Positions 16,972 to 25,365 are shown, counted from the stretch's first letter. The stretch: DNA of 64,000 nucleotides from CAVZMO01 sp963776195 (GCA_963776195.1 CAVZMO010000022.1:1-64000), one strand, 5' to 3'. Numbers and translations: made by a program. The notes: a model not told the origin generated them from the letters alone.

Positions 16972-18228
16972 ATGAGTTTTCCGAGAAGGATGTACGAATT
17001 TCTCAAAATGGCATCAATTGCTCATGCCAGGTGGGATTATGAGGTTTCGATGAGCATTATCAAGAATCGAAAGAAACTCTTAATTCTTCTGGTTCTTCTG
17101 CTGCCGATACTGGGTATTTCATTGTTACAGGCAGCCGATATGATTGGGAGTAAGACCGCATATGCGCCTGCTCACTATTCGAACATGATATTCATGGTTT
17201 CGATAGCGGTGGGTCTGGCGGCGGGTCTCATCACGGGATGCATCGGTGCCGGAGGCGGTTTTATCATAACACCGGCGCTTATGGCGGCTGGTGTTAAGGG
17301 TATCCTTGCAGTCGGGACCGACGTGTTCCACATCTTTGCTAAGGCGATAATGGGAACAACGGTCCACAGAAAACTCGGCAATGTGTCTGTCAAACTGGCG
17401 ATCGCGTTCCTTGTAGGGTCCAGCGGGGGAACCTTTATCGGCGGGGCTATCAATAAAGGTCTATATAATAAGGACCCATTGTTGAGTGAGGCCTTTATCA
17501 GTACGGTTTATGCAATATTGCTGGGCTTCCTCGGTACCTATGCCATGATAGATTTTATCAAGTCAACGAGGAAACAGGCGGGCGGCGAAGGCGGCGGGCA
17601 CGACGCCCATGGCGGGCCTGCAGGTATGACCTCTTTGTCAATTAGCCTGCAGAAGATCAATATCCCTCCGATGATCACCTTTGACGAGGACTTCGGCGGA
17701 AGAAGGATCTCCTGGCTCTTTGTCGCAATGGGCGGCCTAGTAGTGGGCGCTTTAGCGTCGATTATGGGAGTAGGCGGCGGTTTTGTCACCTTCCCGATGT
17801 TTGTTTACATCTTCGGCGTTTCAACTGCTACGACGGTTGGTACGGATATCCTCCAGATCATCTTCACCGCGGGTCTCGCATCCATAGTTCAGTATGCCAT
17901 TTACGGCTATGTCTTCTATACGCTCGCAATGGGTATGCTCATCGGTTCACTGATCGGCATCCAGGTCGGCGCGCTCACGACAAAAGTCGTTAAGGGAATA
18001 CACATCAGGGGGTTCTATGCCATGTCGATCATCGCCGGTTTTATCAACAGGGCATCGACTCTGCCGAAGAAGCTTACCGAGCTTGAGTATATCAACATGG
18101 ACAAATCGCTTACCACAAACATTGAGTTCGTCGGGAATATCTTCTTCTGGATTGTTGTCGGATTCTTCGGTCTTTGGGTCATCAGCAAGTTCTTTACTAA
18201 CATCGGAAAATTAAGAGAGGAGGGATAG
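16972..18228 (+). CDS. TSUP (TauE/SafE) transporter, module copy 2
   Basis: A 418-residue near-twin of the transporter at 12127. By eye I count under 20 residue differences, at the first 15 residues, around residue 160 (GGAINKGLYNKDP instead of GGWINKTLYNKDP) and in the last 50. Long stretches between are identical even at the DNA level. Both GAGGGF/GVGGGF motifs and the Gly/His-rich linker are kept. The start follows GGAGGG as in copy 1. The role should match copy 1: export of a small anion, possibly a sulfur oxyanion (family inference). Confidence 0.92.
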   Translation: MSFPRRMYEFLKMASIAHARWDYEVSMSIIKNRKKLLILLVLLLPILGISLLQAADMIGSKTAYAPAHYSNMIFMVSIAVGLAAGLITGCIGAGGGFIITPALMAAGVKGILAVGTDVFHIFAKAIMGTTVHRKLGNVSVKLAIAFLVGSSGGTFIGGAINKGLYNKDPLLSEAFISTVYAILLGFLGTYAMIDFIKSTRKQAGGEGGGHDAHGGPAGMTSLSISLQKINIPPMITFDEDFGGRRISWLFVAMGGLVVGALASIMGVGGGFVTFPMFVYIFGVSTATTVGTDILQIIFTAGLASIVQYAIYGYVFYTLAMGMLIGSLIGIQVGALTTKVVKGIHIRGFYAMSIIAGFINRASTLPKKLTELEYINMDKSLTTNIEFVGNIFFWIVVGFFGLWVISKFFTNIGKLREEG

Positions 18229-18230
18229 AA

Positions 18231-18989
18231 ATGGCAGGCGCACATAAAAAACATATTGGACTTGGCATAGTCATGGCCCTATCCTTTTGGGTAGTTTTGT
18301 TTCTGATGTTTTCAACTATTTTCCCCAAAACGAAAGCGGGGGTACCTCAGAATGGACTGCAGTGGGCTGATGAGATGTTTAACGAGCTCGCCAAGGGCTC
18401 ATCTTATTTCATCCCCAAAGTTGCAAAGAGCAATGAGAAGTTTATGGGTAGAATGTTTAGCGTTACCATCAAGATGGACAAACCCGAAGATAAGCCGGGA
18501 GACGCTGAAAAGAGAGCAGAGAGGGCAGCCAAGCTGTTCACTGTTAATCCGGGCGCTAAGGTTGAAGTCAATGGCGCTCAACTGAAGATCGAAGGAGACC
18601 TCGGGCTGGTACTAAAAGCAGCGCTAGAAGATGCAGATGTCATGTTTAAGAACGAAGGAGAAAAAATCAAGACAAAATATGCCTTTGACGATGAGAAACA
18701 GATGTTCAGACAATGGAATAATGTCTTACCCAAAATAGACAAGGTCTTCAAGAAGGAAGGAAAGATCGAAGAGGCCAAGATGGTATCCGATGTTACCAAG
18801 AAGGCTATCGAGGCGGCATACAACTTCTACAAAGTGGATGCAGTAAAGGTGAAGGATAAGGCCGGTTTGATGACGTTCCTTCTGGTCTTCTATGTTGTGT
18901 ATACCTTGTGGTGGGGCTTCGCGATCTTCTTCATCTTTGAAGGCATAGGGCTTACCATGACAAAAGCCAAAGTCAAGAAGGAAGTCTAA
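18231..18989 (+). CDS. two-TM membrane protein of unknown function, module copy 2
   Basis: A 252-residue paralogue of the protein at 13386, with the same two terminal membrane segments and the same central soluble domain. It has lost three residues in the stretch before the conserved KQMFRQWNNVLPKID (copy 1 has AEAMATDDV there, this copy FDDE). Sequence outside this gap is well conserved, including the C-terminal membrane helix. Conservation of the unknown protein in both copies argues that it is needed for the transporter to work. Confidence 0.8.
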   Translation: MAGAHKKHIGLGIVMALSFWVVLFLMFSTIFPKTKAGVPQNGLQWADEMFNELAKGSSYFIPKVAKSNEKFMGRMFSVTIKMDKPEDKPGDAEKRAERAAKLFTVNPGAKVEVNGAQLKIEGDLGLVLKAALEDADVMFKNEGEKIKTKYAFDDEKQMFRQWNNVLPKIDKVFKKEGKIEEAKMVSDVTKKAIEAAYNFYKVDAVKVKDKAGLMTFLLVFYVVYTLWWGFAIFFIFEGIGLTMTKAKVKKEV

Positions 18990-18999
18990 GGAGGGAAAA

Positions 19000-19434
19000 A
19001 TGAAAATACTGGTTCCTGTAGACGGTTCTCAATATTCGATGGAAGCCGTTAAGGTTGCGCTGGATTATGCAAAAACAAAGGGGGCGGAGATAACACTCAT
19101 AACCGTGACCCCTTTTGTACCCGGGCTCGATCTTGAGATCTCTGCCAAAGAATTGGATAGTCTGACAGAGAAGATGAAGAGCCGCGGTGAAGAAATCCTT
19201 GAGAACGCCCAGGCTGTTCTCAAATCCGGCGGCGTATCGTCCCGGAGTATTCTCTCTTCATCCGTCTCTGCTGCGGATGAGATTATCGGTGTTGCCGAGA
19301 AAGAAAAAGTAGACCTCATCATCATAGGGAATCGCGGTCTGGGAGGTGCGGCAACAAGGTTTTTCATGGGCAGCATCGCTTCAAAGGTAGTCGGTCATGT
19401 GCCCTGTTCCGTTTATGTCGTGAAGACTGCTTAA
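19000..19434 (+). CDS. universal stress protein, module copy 2
   Basis: A 144-residue UspA-domain protein nearly identical to the one at 14164, keeping the ATP-binding G-N-R-G-L-G-G-A-A-T-R-F-F-M-G-S signature. Differences are conservative (for example SHAPCN to GHVPCS near the C-terminus). It follows the unknown membrane protein by 10 bp and ends the second operon, with a terminator 35 bp downstream. Confidence 0.93.
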   Translation: MKILVPVDGSQYSMEAVKVALDYAKTKGAEITLITVTPFVPGLDLEISAKELDSLTEKMKSRGEEILENAQAVLKSGGVSSRSILSSSVSAADEIIGVAEKEKVDLIIIGNRGLGGAATRFFMGSIASKVVGHVPCSVYVVKTA

Positions 19435-19468
19435 AATAGCTTAACCCCTCTCTTCAAACATATATTTG

Positions 19469-19499
19469 AGGGCCTCTTAACAGAGGCCCTTCTTTTTTT
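19469..19499 (+). terminator. intrinsic terminator of module copy 2
   Basis: A perfect 9-bp stem AGGGCCTCT (19469-19477) / AGAGGCCCT (19482-19490) with loop TAAC, then TCTTTTTTT. Confidence 0.88.
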
Positions 19500-19540
19500 A
19501 AGGTTTATACAAAAACTGTCGTCCGATAAAGACTTACCCG

Positions 19541-19643
19541 TCTCCCTGTTCCGTTTCTGTAGTGAAGAGGAAATAAAAGACGGTTTAAAAGCCTTGCATA
19601 GCTTTTATCCAGAAAGGTCTCTTTTTAGAGGCCCTTTTTATTG
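19541..19643 (+). other. possible remnant of a third module copy
   Basis: The bases around 19543-19566 closely match the last codons of the stress-protein gene at 19410-19425 (CCCTGTTCCGTTT followed by TGTxGTGAAGA). About 50 bp later comes another GAGGCCC-T-run hairpin (19615-19642) like the terminators of the two intact modules. There is no open reading frame. This looks like the degraded tail of a third copy. Confidence 0.5.
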
Positions 19644-19683
19644 GAATTGACTATAATATTTTTATAAGAAAATCTCTCCTTAC

Positions 19684-19722
19684 TCCTTCTTTGCCCTACG
19701 GGGCGTAGACCAAAGAGGGGTA
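19684..19722. repeat. dispersed repeat, copy 1 (shared with 49296-49330)
   Basis: The stretch CTTTGCCCTACGGGGCGTA and the following GACCAAAGAGGGG recur with two substitutions at 49296-49330. It contains CTTTG...CAAAG arms. It lies in the 327-bp gap between the stress-protein gene and the protease gene. No gene is seen in the rest of that gap. Confidence 0.7.
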
Positions 19723-19761
19723 CTATTTCCCCCTTGGCAAAGGGGGATAAAAGGGATTTTT

Positions 19762-20628
19762 TTGTTGATTGTTAGCACAAAAATTAATGAACTTATGAAA
19801 AAATTCCCTTTCTTACATCTTATCCTTTTTGTTCTGACAATATTATCTACGCTACTCGTGGGAGCGATGCAGACGGGCGCGGATCTTTTGAAAGAACCGG
19901 GCAAGATCTATAAAGGCATTCCTTTTTCATTGACTTTGATGTTAATCCTTCTAAGCCATGAATTATCCCATTACTTTACGTCAAAGAGGCACGGAGTAAA
20001 GGCCACGCTTCCGTATTTCATTCCGGCCCCCACAATCATCGGAACATTCGGGGCGTTTATTAAGATGAAATCTCCGATTGTTACGCGGAGGGCGCTCATC
20101 GATATCGGCGCGTCAGGTCCCATAGCGGGGTTTATTATCTCCCTGATAGCGACAGTCTTCGGCCTCGTTTTATCTGAGATTGTGCCGGCATCTCAAACAG
20201 GTGGCGCCCTAAACCTCGGCGATTCAATACTCTTTTCTTTCCTGTCCGGAATAATACTGGGTGCAATACCATCCGGATCGGATATCCTTTTGAACCCCAT
20301 TGCCTTCGCCGGGTGGATCGGCCTTTTTGTTACCTCAATCAATCTGATACCAATCGGGCAGCTCGACGGCGGCCACATCGCATATGCGCTCATGGGCGAA
20401 AAACACATCCGTCTCTCCATGTCCTTGATTCTTATAATGATTTTACTTGGACTGTTATCATGGGAAGGTTGGTTTGTATGGGCAGCTTTATTATTGATTC
20501 TGGGGCTCCGGCATCCGCCCATCCTTTCTTGGGAAGTCCCGTTAGACAGAAAAAGAAAGGTCATCGGGTGGTTCGCGCTTGTGATTTTTATCCTGACGTT
20601 CATACCGGTTCCTTTTAAGATTCTGTGA
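19762..20628 (+). CDS. site-2 protease family membrane metalloprotease (M50)
   Basis: A 288-residue polytopic membrane protein with the zinc-binding HELSH (HExxH) in the second hydrophobic region and a distant NLIPIGQLDGGH motif supplying the third zinc ligand, both diagnostic of M50 site-2 proteases. Such enzymes cut membrane-spanning substrates within the bilayer. There is no PDZ domain, so it belongs to the compact group. The substrate is unknown. TTG at 19762 is the first start; an ATG at 19795 (MKKFPFLHL) would give a cleaner N-terminus before the first membrane helix. Confidence 0.88.
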   Translation: MLIVSTKINELMKKFPFLHLILFVLTILSTLLVGAMQTGADLLKEPGKIYKGIPFSLTLMLILLSHELSHYFTSKRHGVKATLPYFIPAPTIIGTFGAFIKMKSPIVTRRALIDIGASGPIAGFIISLIATVFGLVLSEIVPASQTGGALNLGDSILFSFLSGIILGAIPSGSDILLNPIAFAGWIGLFVTSINLIPIGQLDGGHIAYALMGEKHIRLSMSLILIMILLGLLSWEGWFVWAALLLILGLRHPPILSWEVPLDRKRKVIGWFALVIFILTFIPVPFKIL

Positions 20629-20721
20629 GAGCGCTTGATAATTTTTTTGCTTTTCAATACGGTTAAAATCCGTGGTATACTAAGAGATTCACAAAGTAAA
20701 AAAAACTTCTCGAATGCTTTC

Positions 20722-20803
20722 AAAAATCATTGAATCGGCGAATGACCATATTTGCCTGAGAAGTATTGTTTGGGCAATTTGCACAGTGCTATGAATGATT
20801 TTT
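20722..20803 (+). promoter_or_regulatory. possible structured leader / attenuator before rplI
   Basis: AAAAATCATT (20722-20731) pairs perfectly with AATGATTTTT (20794-20803), which runs into more Ts. CTTCTC (20706-20711) can pair with GAGAAG (20758-20763) as a competing stem. The arrangement resembles an attenuator with alternative folds about 55 bp ahead of the rplI start. No known ribosomal-protein leader motif is recognised. Confidence 0.35.
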
Positions 20804-20856
20804 TTATTCGTTTGAATACCGGGGAATGAAATCTTTTATCGAAAAGGAGACGCTGC

Positions 20857-21300
20857 ATGAAGGTTATATTGAGAGAAGACGTTAAAAATATCGGGAGTAT
20901 GGGGCAGATTATTGATGTGGCGGATGGATTTGGAAGGAACTATTTAGTGCCGAGGGGGTTGGCAGTCGAGGCCAATACAAAAAATATAAAATCCCTGGAG
21001 CATGAAAAGAAGGTTATTCAGGAAAAGGCAAAGAAGATCAGGAATCAGGCGCAGGACCTTGCGGGCAAGATCTCTAATACGACCCTTGTGATTAAGGCAA
21101 AAGCCGGAGAAGAAGGGAAACTATTCGGTTCCGTAACTACCATGGATATTGCGGAACAATTGAAAAAAGAGGGGTTCGATATAGATAAAAAGAAAATCTC
21201 CATGGAAGAACCGATAAAAAGAATCGGCTCGCATGCCGTGAAGATAAAGATACATCCTGAAATCGCAACAGAGGTCAAGGTGCAGGTTATCGAAGAATAA
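20857..21300 (+). CDS. rplI: 50S ribosomal protein L9
   Basis: A 147-residue L9. The N-terminal domain begins MKVILREDVKNIGSMGQIIDV and contains the GRNYLVPRGLA signature; a long connecting helix and a C-terminal RNA-binding domain follow. Length is normal. AAAGGAG precedes the ATG. The usual upstream partners rpsF, ssb and rpsR are absent here, but dnaB follows, which is a common arrangement. Confidence 0.97.
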   Translation: MKVILREDVKNIGSMGQIIDVADGFGRNYLVPRGLAVEANTKNIKSLEHEKKVIQEKAKKIRNQAQDLAGKISNTTLVIKAKAGEEGKLFGSVTTMDIAEQLKKEGFDIDKKKISMEEPIKRIGSHAVKIKIHPEIATEVKVQVIEE

Positions 21301-21365
21301 AGCATTTATGCCGTCAGCGCGGGATAAACAAGAATAATTCTCATATTGAATATTGTATCCAATTA

Positions 21366-21473
21366 AATGTCATTCCAGCTTGACTGGAATCCTTCTGAGA
21401 AACAGCTCATTCATTAAAGAAGGATTCTCGCCTCGGCGAGTCGCCTGAGGTGACCGGTGAAGCCGGGATGACA
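21366..21473. repeat. dispersed GTCATTCC/GGATGACA-type repeat
   Basis: This intergenic stretch opens with GTCATTCCAGCTTGACTGGA and closes with GCCGGGATGACAGG, an inverted arrangement that recurs with different internal sequence at 47182-47271. It fills most of the 199-bp gap between rplI and dnaB. Confidence 0.6.
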
Positions 21474-21499
21474 GGAAAGAAACAAGGTCAGCAACTGAC

Positions 21500-22873
21500 A
21501 TGAAAGACATAGATCTGCATCTGGACAGATTGCCGCCTCAGAACTTAGAGGCAGAACAGTCTATCCTCGGCGCTGTCCTGATTGATAATAACGCCCTCCC
21601 TAAGGCGCTCGAAATCCTCGATCCCGGGGATTTCTATAAGCTGTCTCACAGGAAGATATTTTTTGCCATGACTGAGCTTTTTGATAAAAATGAGCCGATC
21701 GACCTTATAACCCTGCCCGACTATCTTAAAAAGAAGGATGAATTAGAGACTGTAGGCGGTATATCGTATCTCTCGTCTCTAGTCAATACGATTCCGACCG
21801 CGGCGAATGTGAAATACCATTCCAACATCGTCAGGGAAAAGGCATTGCTGAGAGGGCTGTTGCGTTCCGCGAACGATATCGCCGGCAAGGTGTATGAGAA
21901 CAATCTTGATGCAGAGGATCTCGTTGATTACGCAGAGAAGTCGATCTTCGATATTTCCGATAAAAGGGTCAAAGCCTCATTCGTGACCTTGAAGGAGGTT
22001 ATCAAAGACAGTTTCGAGATGATCGAGCGTCTCTATGATAAGAAAGAGACGGTGACGGGAGTGGCGTCAGGCTTCAAGGATCTCGATGACCTTACGACAG
22101 GTTTTCAAAAAGGGGACCTCATAGTAATCGGAGGAAGGCCTTCGATGGGAAAAACGGCCTTCACACTCAATGTGGCCCAGCATGTCGGAGTTGAAATGAG
22201 AGAGCCTGTTGCCATATTCAGCCTTGAGATGTCAAAAGAACAACTTGCCTTAAGGATGCTGTGTTCTGCAGCGATGGTGAATTCGAACAGTATCAGAAAA
22301 GGCTTTATAAAAAAAGAGGACTGGCACAAACTGACGAGCGCGGCAAGCAATCTTACGGGTGCGCCGATATTTATCGATGATTCGTCCGCCATAACCGTCC
22401 TTGAGCTGAGGGCAAAGGCCAGACGTTTGAAAATGGAACACGGGCTCAGCCTCGTCATAGTCGATTATCTTCAGCTGATGAAAGGCAAGGGAAGTTTTGA
22501 AAGGCGAGAACAGGAGATATCGGATATATCCCGCTCACTGAAAGGACTGGCAAAAGAATTGCATGTTCCCGTTATTGCAGTGAGCCAGCTCAACAGAAGT
22601 GTTGAGTCACGCAGACCTCCAAAACCCATGTTGGCGGACCTTAGAGAGTCGGGAGCTATTGAACAGGATGCGGACGTTATCCTTTTTCTTTACAGAGATG
22701 AGGTTTACAATAAGGATAATCCGGGCAACAAGGGAAAAGCGGAAGTAGATATCGCCAAGCAAAGAAATGGACCTGCCGGAGTCACGGTTCATCTGGCATA
22801 TATTTCTCATTGCACGCGGTTCATGAACATGACTGATAGAGCTTACCAGGATATTGAGGAGGAAGCTTTTTGA
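21500..22873 (+). CDS. dnaB: replicative DNA helicase DnaB
   Basis: A 457-residue hexameric helicase. The N-terminal domain begins LPPQNLEAEQSILGA, and the C-terminal RecA-like ATPase has Walker A GGRPSMGKTA (211-220), Walker B LVIVDYLQLM and the arginine-finger region near ESGAIEQDADV. Length is standard and no intein interrupts it. It unwinds DNA ahead of the replication fork. It overlaps the next gene by 4 bp. Confidence 0.97.
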   Translation: MKDIDLHLDRLPPQNLEAEQSILGAVLIDNNALPKALEILDPGDFYKLSHRKIFFAMTELFDKNEPIDLITLPDYLKKKDELETVGGISYLSSLVNTIPTAANVKYHSNIVREKALLRGLLRSANDIAGKVYENNLDAEDLVDYAEKSIFDISDKRVKASFVTLKEVIKDSFEMIERLYDKKETVTGVASGFKDLDDLTTGFQKGDLIVIGGRPSMGKTAFTLNVAQHVGVEMREPVAIFSLEMSKEQLALRMLCSAAMVNSNSIRKGFIKKEDWHKLTSAASNLTGAPIFIDDSSAITVLELRAKARRLKMEHGLSLVIVDYLQLMKGKGSFERREQEISDISRSLKGLAKELHVPVIAVSQLNRSVESRRPPKPMLADLRESGAIEQDADVILFLYRDEVYNKDNPGNKGKAEVDIAKQRNGPAGVTVHLAYISHCTRFMNMTDRAYQDIEEEAF

Positions 22874-23673
22874 AAAGGTCCCCGGCGGTTGCAGGACAGT
22901 TTTATTATGGCACCGCATCTGATCTGACCCATCAGGTCGGTCAGTATATGGACAAAAATGCCAGGAAGGAAAAGGTAATAGGGATGGTTTCTCCTCATGC
23001 GGGATTGATGTATTCAGGCGCTGTAGCAGGGGCTGTCTATTCCGCAATAGATTTTCCTGAAACTTTTGTTTTGATAGGGCCGAACCATACCGGGCTCGGC
23101 CCCAAAATATCCTTAATGGAATCGGGCGAATGGGAGATACCGACAGGGACATTCCGGATTGATGAAAAGATTTCTTATAAAATTGCGCTGAACGTACCTA
23201 TCACAACAAAAGATGTAAAGGCGCATATGTTTGAACATTCACTGGAGGTGCAGCTTCCCTTTATTGCATATTTTTCTCGTCCGGCAAAAATTGTGCCTAT
23301 TATTATGCTGTCGGCCTCGGTTGAAGAGTGCAGAATGCTTGGAGAAGGTATAGCTAAAGCGATTGAAACCGTGGGTTATTCCGTGGTTATTGTGGCAAGC
23401 TCTGATATGAGCCATTATGTGCCCGATAATATCGCAAGACTGAAAGATAAAAAGGCCATAGACAAGATATTGTCCCTCGATCCGGAGGGGCTGTACGAAA
23501 CCGTAGTCAAAGAGAGGATATCCATGTGCGGATATTTACCTGCGATTACCGTTTTATTTGCCGCGAAGGCCCTTGGCGCTCAGTCTGCGAGACTCGTGAA
23601 GTACAATACATCCGCTGAGGTGAGCGGAGATTATGACCAGGTTGTTGGCTATGCGGGTATCGTGTTGAGATAA
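22870..23673 (+). CDS. amrB: AmmeMemoRadiSam system protein B (Memo-like)
   Basis: A 267-residue MEMO1-family protein. Characteristic blocks are RSPAVAGQFY at the start, SPHAGLMYSG (about 41-50), LIGPNHTGLG (about 69-78), FEHSLEVQLPF, and SSDMSHY. The histidines in these blocks match the metal/active-site histidines of Memo. It starts with TTG overlapping the dnaB stop by 4 bp. In many prokaryotes Memo occurs with an AMMECR1 protein and a radical SAM enzyme; neither is next to it here. Biochemical function is uncertain. Confidence 0.9.
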   Translation: MKRSPAVAGQFYYGTASDLTHQVGQYMDKNARKEKVIGMVSPHAGLMYSGAVAGAVYSAIDFPETFVLIGPNHTGLGPKISLMESGEWEIPTGTFRIDEKISYKIALNVPITTKDVKAHMFEHSLEVQLPFIAYFSRPAKIVPIIMLSASVEECRMLGEGIAKAIETVGYSVVIVASSDMSHYVPDNIARLKDKKAIDKILSLDPEGLYETVVKERISMCGYLPAITVLFAAKALGAQSARLVKYNTSAEVSGDYDQVVGYAGIVLR

Positions 23674-23710
23674 GGTATAATTTATTTAGTGCGCTTACAG
23701 GGCAAAATGT

Positions 23711-24385
23711 ATGGAACAAAATAACGAGAACAGAAAATCCAGAAGGTATGTTGTTGAGGGGATCCACGGGAATGTGCTCAATATCACTGACCTCGATATT
23801 CTCAACATCAGTATTGAAGGAACTGCGGTGGAGACACCGAAGAGGCTTGAATTAAATAGGGAATACACCTTTAAAATTAAATATCAAGATGACCTTTTAC
23901 ATTTAAGAGGACGGGTTGTCTGGGCAATGCTTATTTCTAAAGAGGAAGAGGATTCACACAGGATAATCCCTGTTTATAGAGTCGGCATAAAATTCATTGA
24001 AATCTTAAGTGAAAAGGCAAACATGCTCCAGAATTTTATTGAAGAGAATAAGATTAAAACCCTTGAGCACAGATTGGGTGGCATAAGGTTTAAGATTGCA
24101 AATAACAATAATATCAAACTTAGTTATCCTTATAAGTGCAGGGTAAAAAAAATGAGCACGTCCGGAATGCTGATAGAGACAGAACATCCGCTTGACCTTG
24201 ATTGCAGTCATTCTATTGAACTGTTTGTCTGTGACCGGCAGTTAAATATTGTGGGAAGGGTCGCCAATTGTGAAAAAAAGAACGATTCTGAAAAAGATGT
24301 GAAATACGACATAGGCATAGAATTCATAATGATGCCGGATGAGGACAGTGCTTTATTAAAAGATTTCCTCCGGACACTCGATTAA
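23711..24385 (+). CDS. tandem PilZ-domain protein
   Basis: A 224-residue protein with two PilZ-like modules. The first starts with an arginine cluster RKSRRY (8-13) and has the NISIEG block (31-36), matching the R-x3-R and (D/N)-x-S-x2-G c-di-GMP motifs. The second (about 120-224) has the weaker KMSTSGMLIET block. The protein ends each half with an IGIxFI strand typical of PilZ. It probably binds c-di-GMP through the first module and signals to a partner not visible here. TATAAT at 23676-23681 could be its promoter. Confidence 0.75.
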   Translation: MEQNNENRKSRRYVVEGIHGNVLNITDLDILNISIEGTAVETPKRLELNREYTFKIKYQDDLLHLRGRVVWAMLISKEEEDSHRIIPVYRVGIKFIEILSEKANMLQNFIEENKIKTLEHRLGGIRFKIANNNNIKLSYPYKCRVKKMSTSGMLIETEHPLDLDCSHSIELFVCDRQLNIVGRVANCEKKNDSEKDVKYDIGIEFIMMPDEDSALLKDFLRTLD

Positions 24386-24446
24386 GGTATAATATTGTTT
24401 TCCGGTGCTTCATTATGGTAAATTAAAAGACTTCGGAGGTAAGAAA

Positions 24447-24764
24447 ATGTACGCAATAATTGAAAATGGGGGAAAACAATACAAAGTTTCCCCGGGAGAT
24501 ACAGTAAAGGTCGAGAAACTTTCTGTGGATACAGGCGCTGATATTGCTCTTGATAAAGTGCTCATGGTTCAAAAAGATGACAAAAGTGTCTACGGTTCGC
24601 CTTATGTTGACGGGGCGAAGGTCATCGCATCGGTTGAGGGCATCGGAAAGGAGCGCAAAGTAATCGTACATAAACAGAGACCTCGCAAGGTCTACAGGAA
24701 AACAAACGGGCACAGGCAGCTCTATACGTCCCTAAAAATTAAAGAAATAGTTTTCGGAGGATAG
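24447..24764 (+). CDS. rplU: 50S ribosomal protein L21
   Basis: A 105-residue L21, with MYAIIENGGKQYKV at the start and the family C-terminus KRQGHRQ-like (YRKTNGHRQLYTSLKI). The start at 24447 is set by GGAGGT at 24435-24440; an upstream in-frame ATG at 24405 adds residues not found in the family. It is the first gene of the common rplU-rpmA-obgE block. Confidence 0.96.
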   Translation: MYAIIENGGKQYKVSPGDTVKVEKLSVDTGADIALDKVLMVQKDDKSVYGSPYVDGAKVIASVEGIGKERKVIVHKQRPRKVYRKTNGHRQLYTSLKIKEIVFGG

Positions 24765-24766
24765 AT

Positions 24767-25126
24767 ATGGCGCATAAAAAAGGTGTAGGAAGTTCGAGAA
24801 ACGGCAGAGATAGTGAATCGCAACGCCTGGGCGTTAAGAGATTCGGCGGACAGTTTGTGCGCGCAGGGAGCATACTTGTCAGACAGAGGGGAACGAAATT
24901 TCATCCGGGGATGAATGTTGGAAAAGGCTCTGATGACACTCTCTTTGCAAAGATCGACGGCGTAGTGAATTTTGAAAGGAAAGACAGGACCAGGTTACAG
25001 ATAAGCGTCTATCCGCCGGCAGCCGGCACAGTAAGAAAAGTTACATTAAGAATAAGAGGCGGGCTTCATGCTCGCCTTTTTTGTTGTGATGAGATATTAT
25101 TGTTAACCCAAAAAATGCAGGTGTGA
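24767..25126 (+). CDS. rpmA: 50S ribosomal protein L27 with unusual C-terminal extension
   Basis: The first 83 or so residues are a standard L27 (MAHKKGVGSSRNGRDS, GGQFV, GTKFHPGMNVGKG, SVYP). The reading frame then continues for about 35 more residues, to 119, straight through a terminator hairpin at 25057-25082. L27 normally stops near residue 85. A one-base shift near 25035 would meet a TAA right after the normal end, so a frameshift or lost stop is likely. The extension, if made, would be Cys-containing and hydrophobic at the end. It starts 3 bp after rplU. Confidence 0.9.
   Translation: MAHKKGVGSSRNGRDSESQRLGVKRFGGQFVRAGSILVRQRGTKFHPGMNVGKGSDDTLFAKIDGVVNFERKDRTRLQISVYPPAAGTVRKVTLRIRGGLHARLFCCDEILLLTQKMQV
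25057..25082 (+). terminator. intrinsic terminator inside the 3' end of the rpmA frame
   Basis: An 8-bp stem AGGCGGGC (25057-25064) / GCTCGCCT (25070-25077) with loop TTCAT, one G-T pair, and a run of Ts to 25082. The rest of the 239-bp gap to obgE (25127-25365) shows no gene that I can support. Confidence 0.82.
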
Positions 25127-25365
25127 TATGCAGATTCAGGCAGGCATAGTGACATAAAAACCTTACAATGCAGACATTTGAGTTTTCTGCGCCATAAATT
25201 TCTTCTGAATAAAAATATCCAGGCGGCCTTGAATATCTTGCGGCCTAAAAGAGAGATTGCTGATTGGTAAAGCTTTTTCTGCCACATATGCCTCCCCGGA
25301 CATAAGTGAATTGCAATTTTCGAGTTAAAGCTTTTTCTTCTATATAAGGTGTGGGATAATTTATT

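Noticed and set aside
25127..25365. A third copy of the hyp hairpin element (shares ATGCAGGTGT near 25115 and GCAGACATTTG near 25167)
   Set aside because: The matches are short and not collinear with elements A and B.
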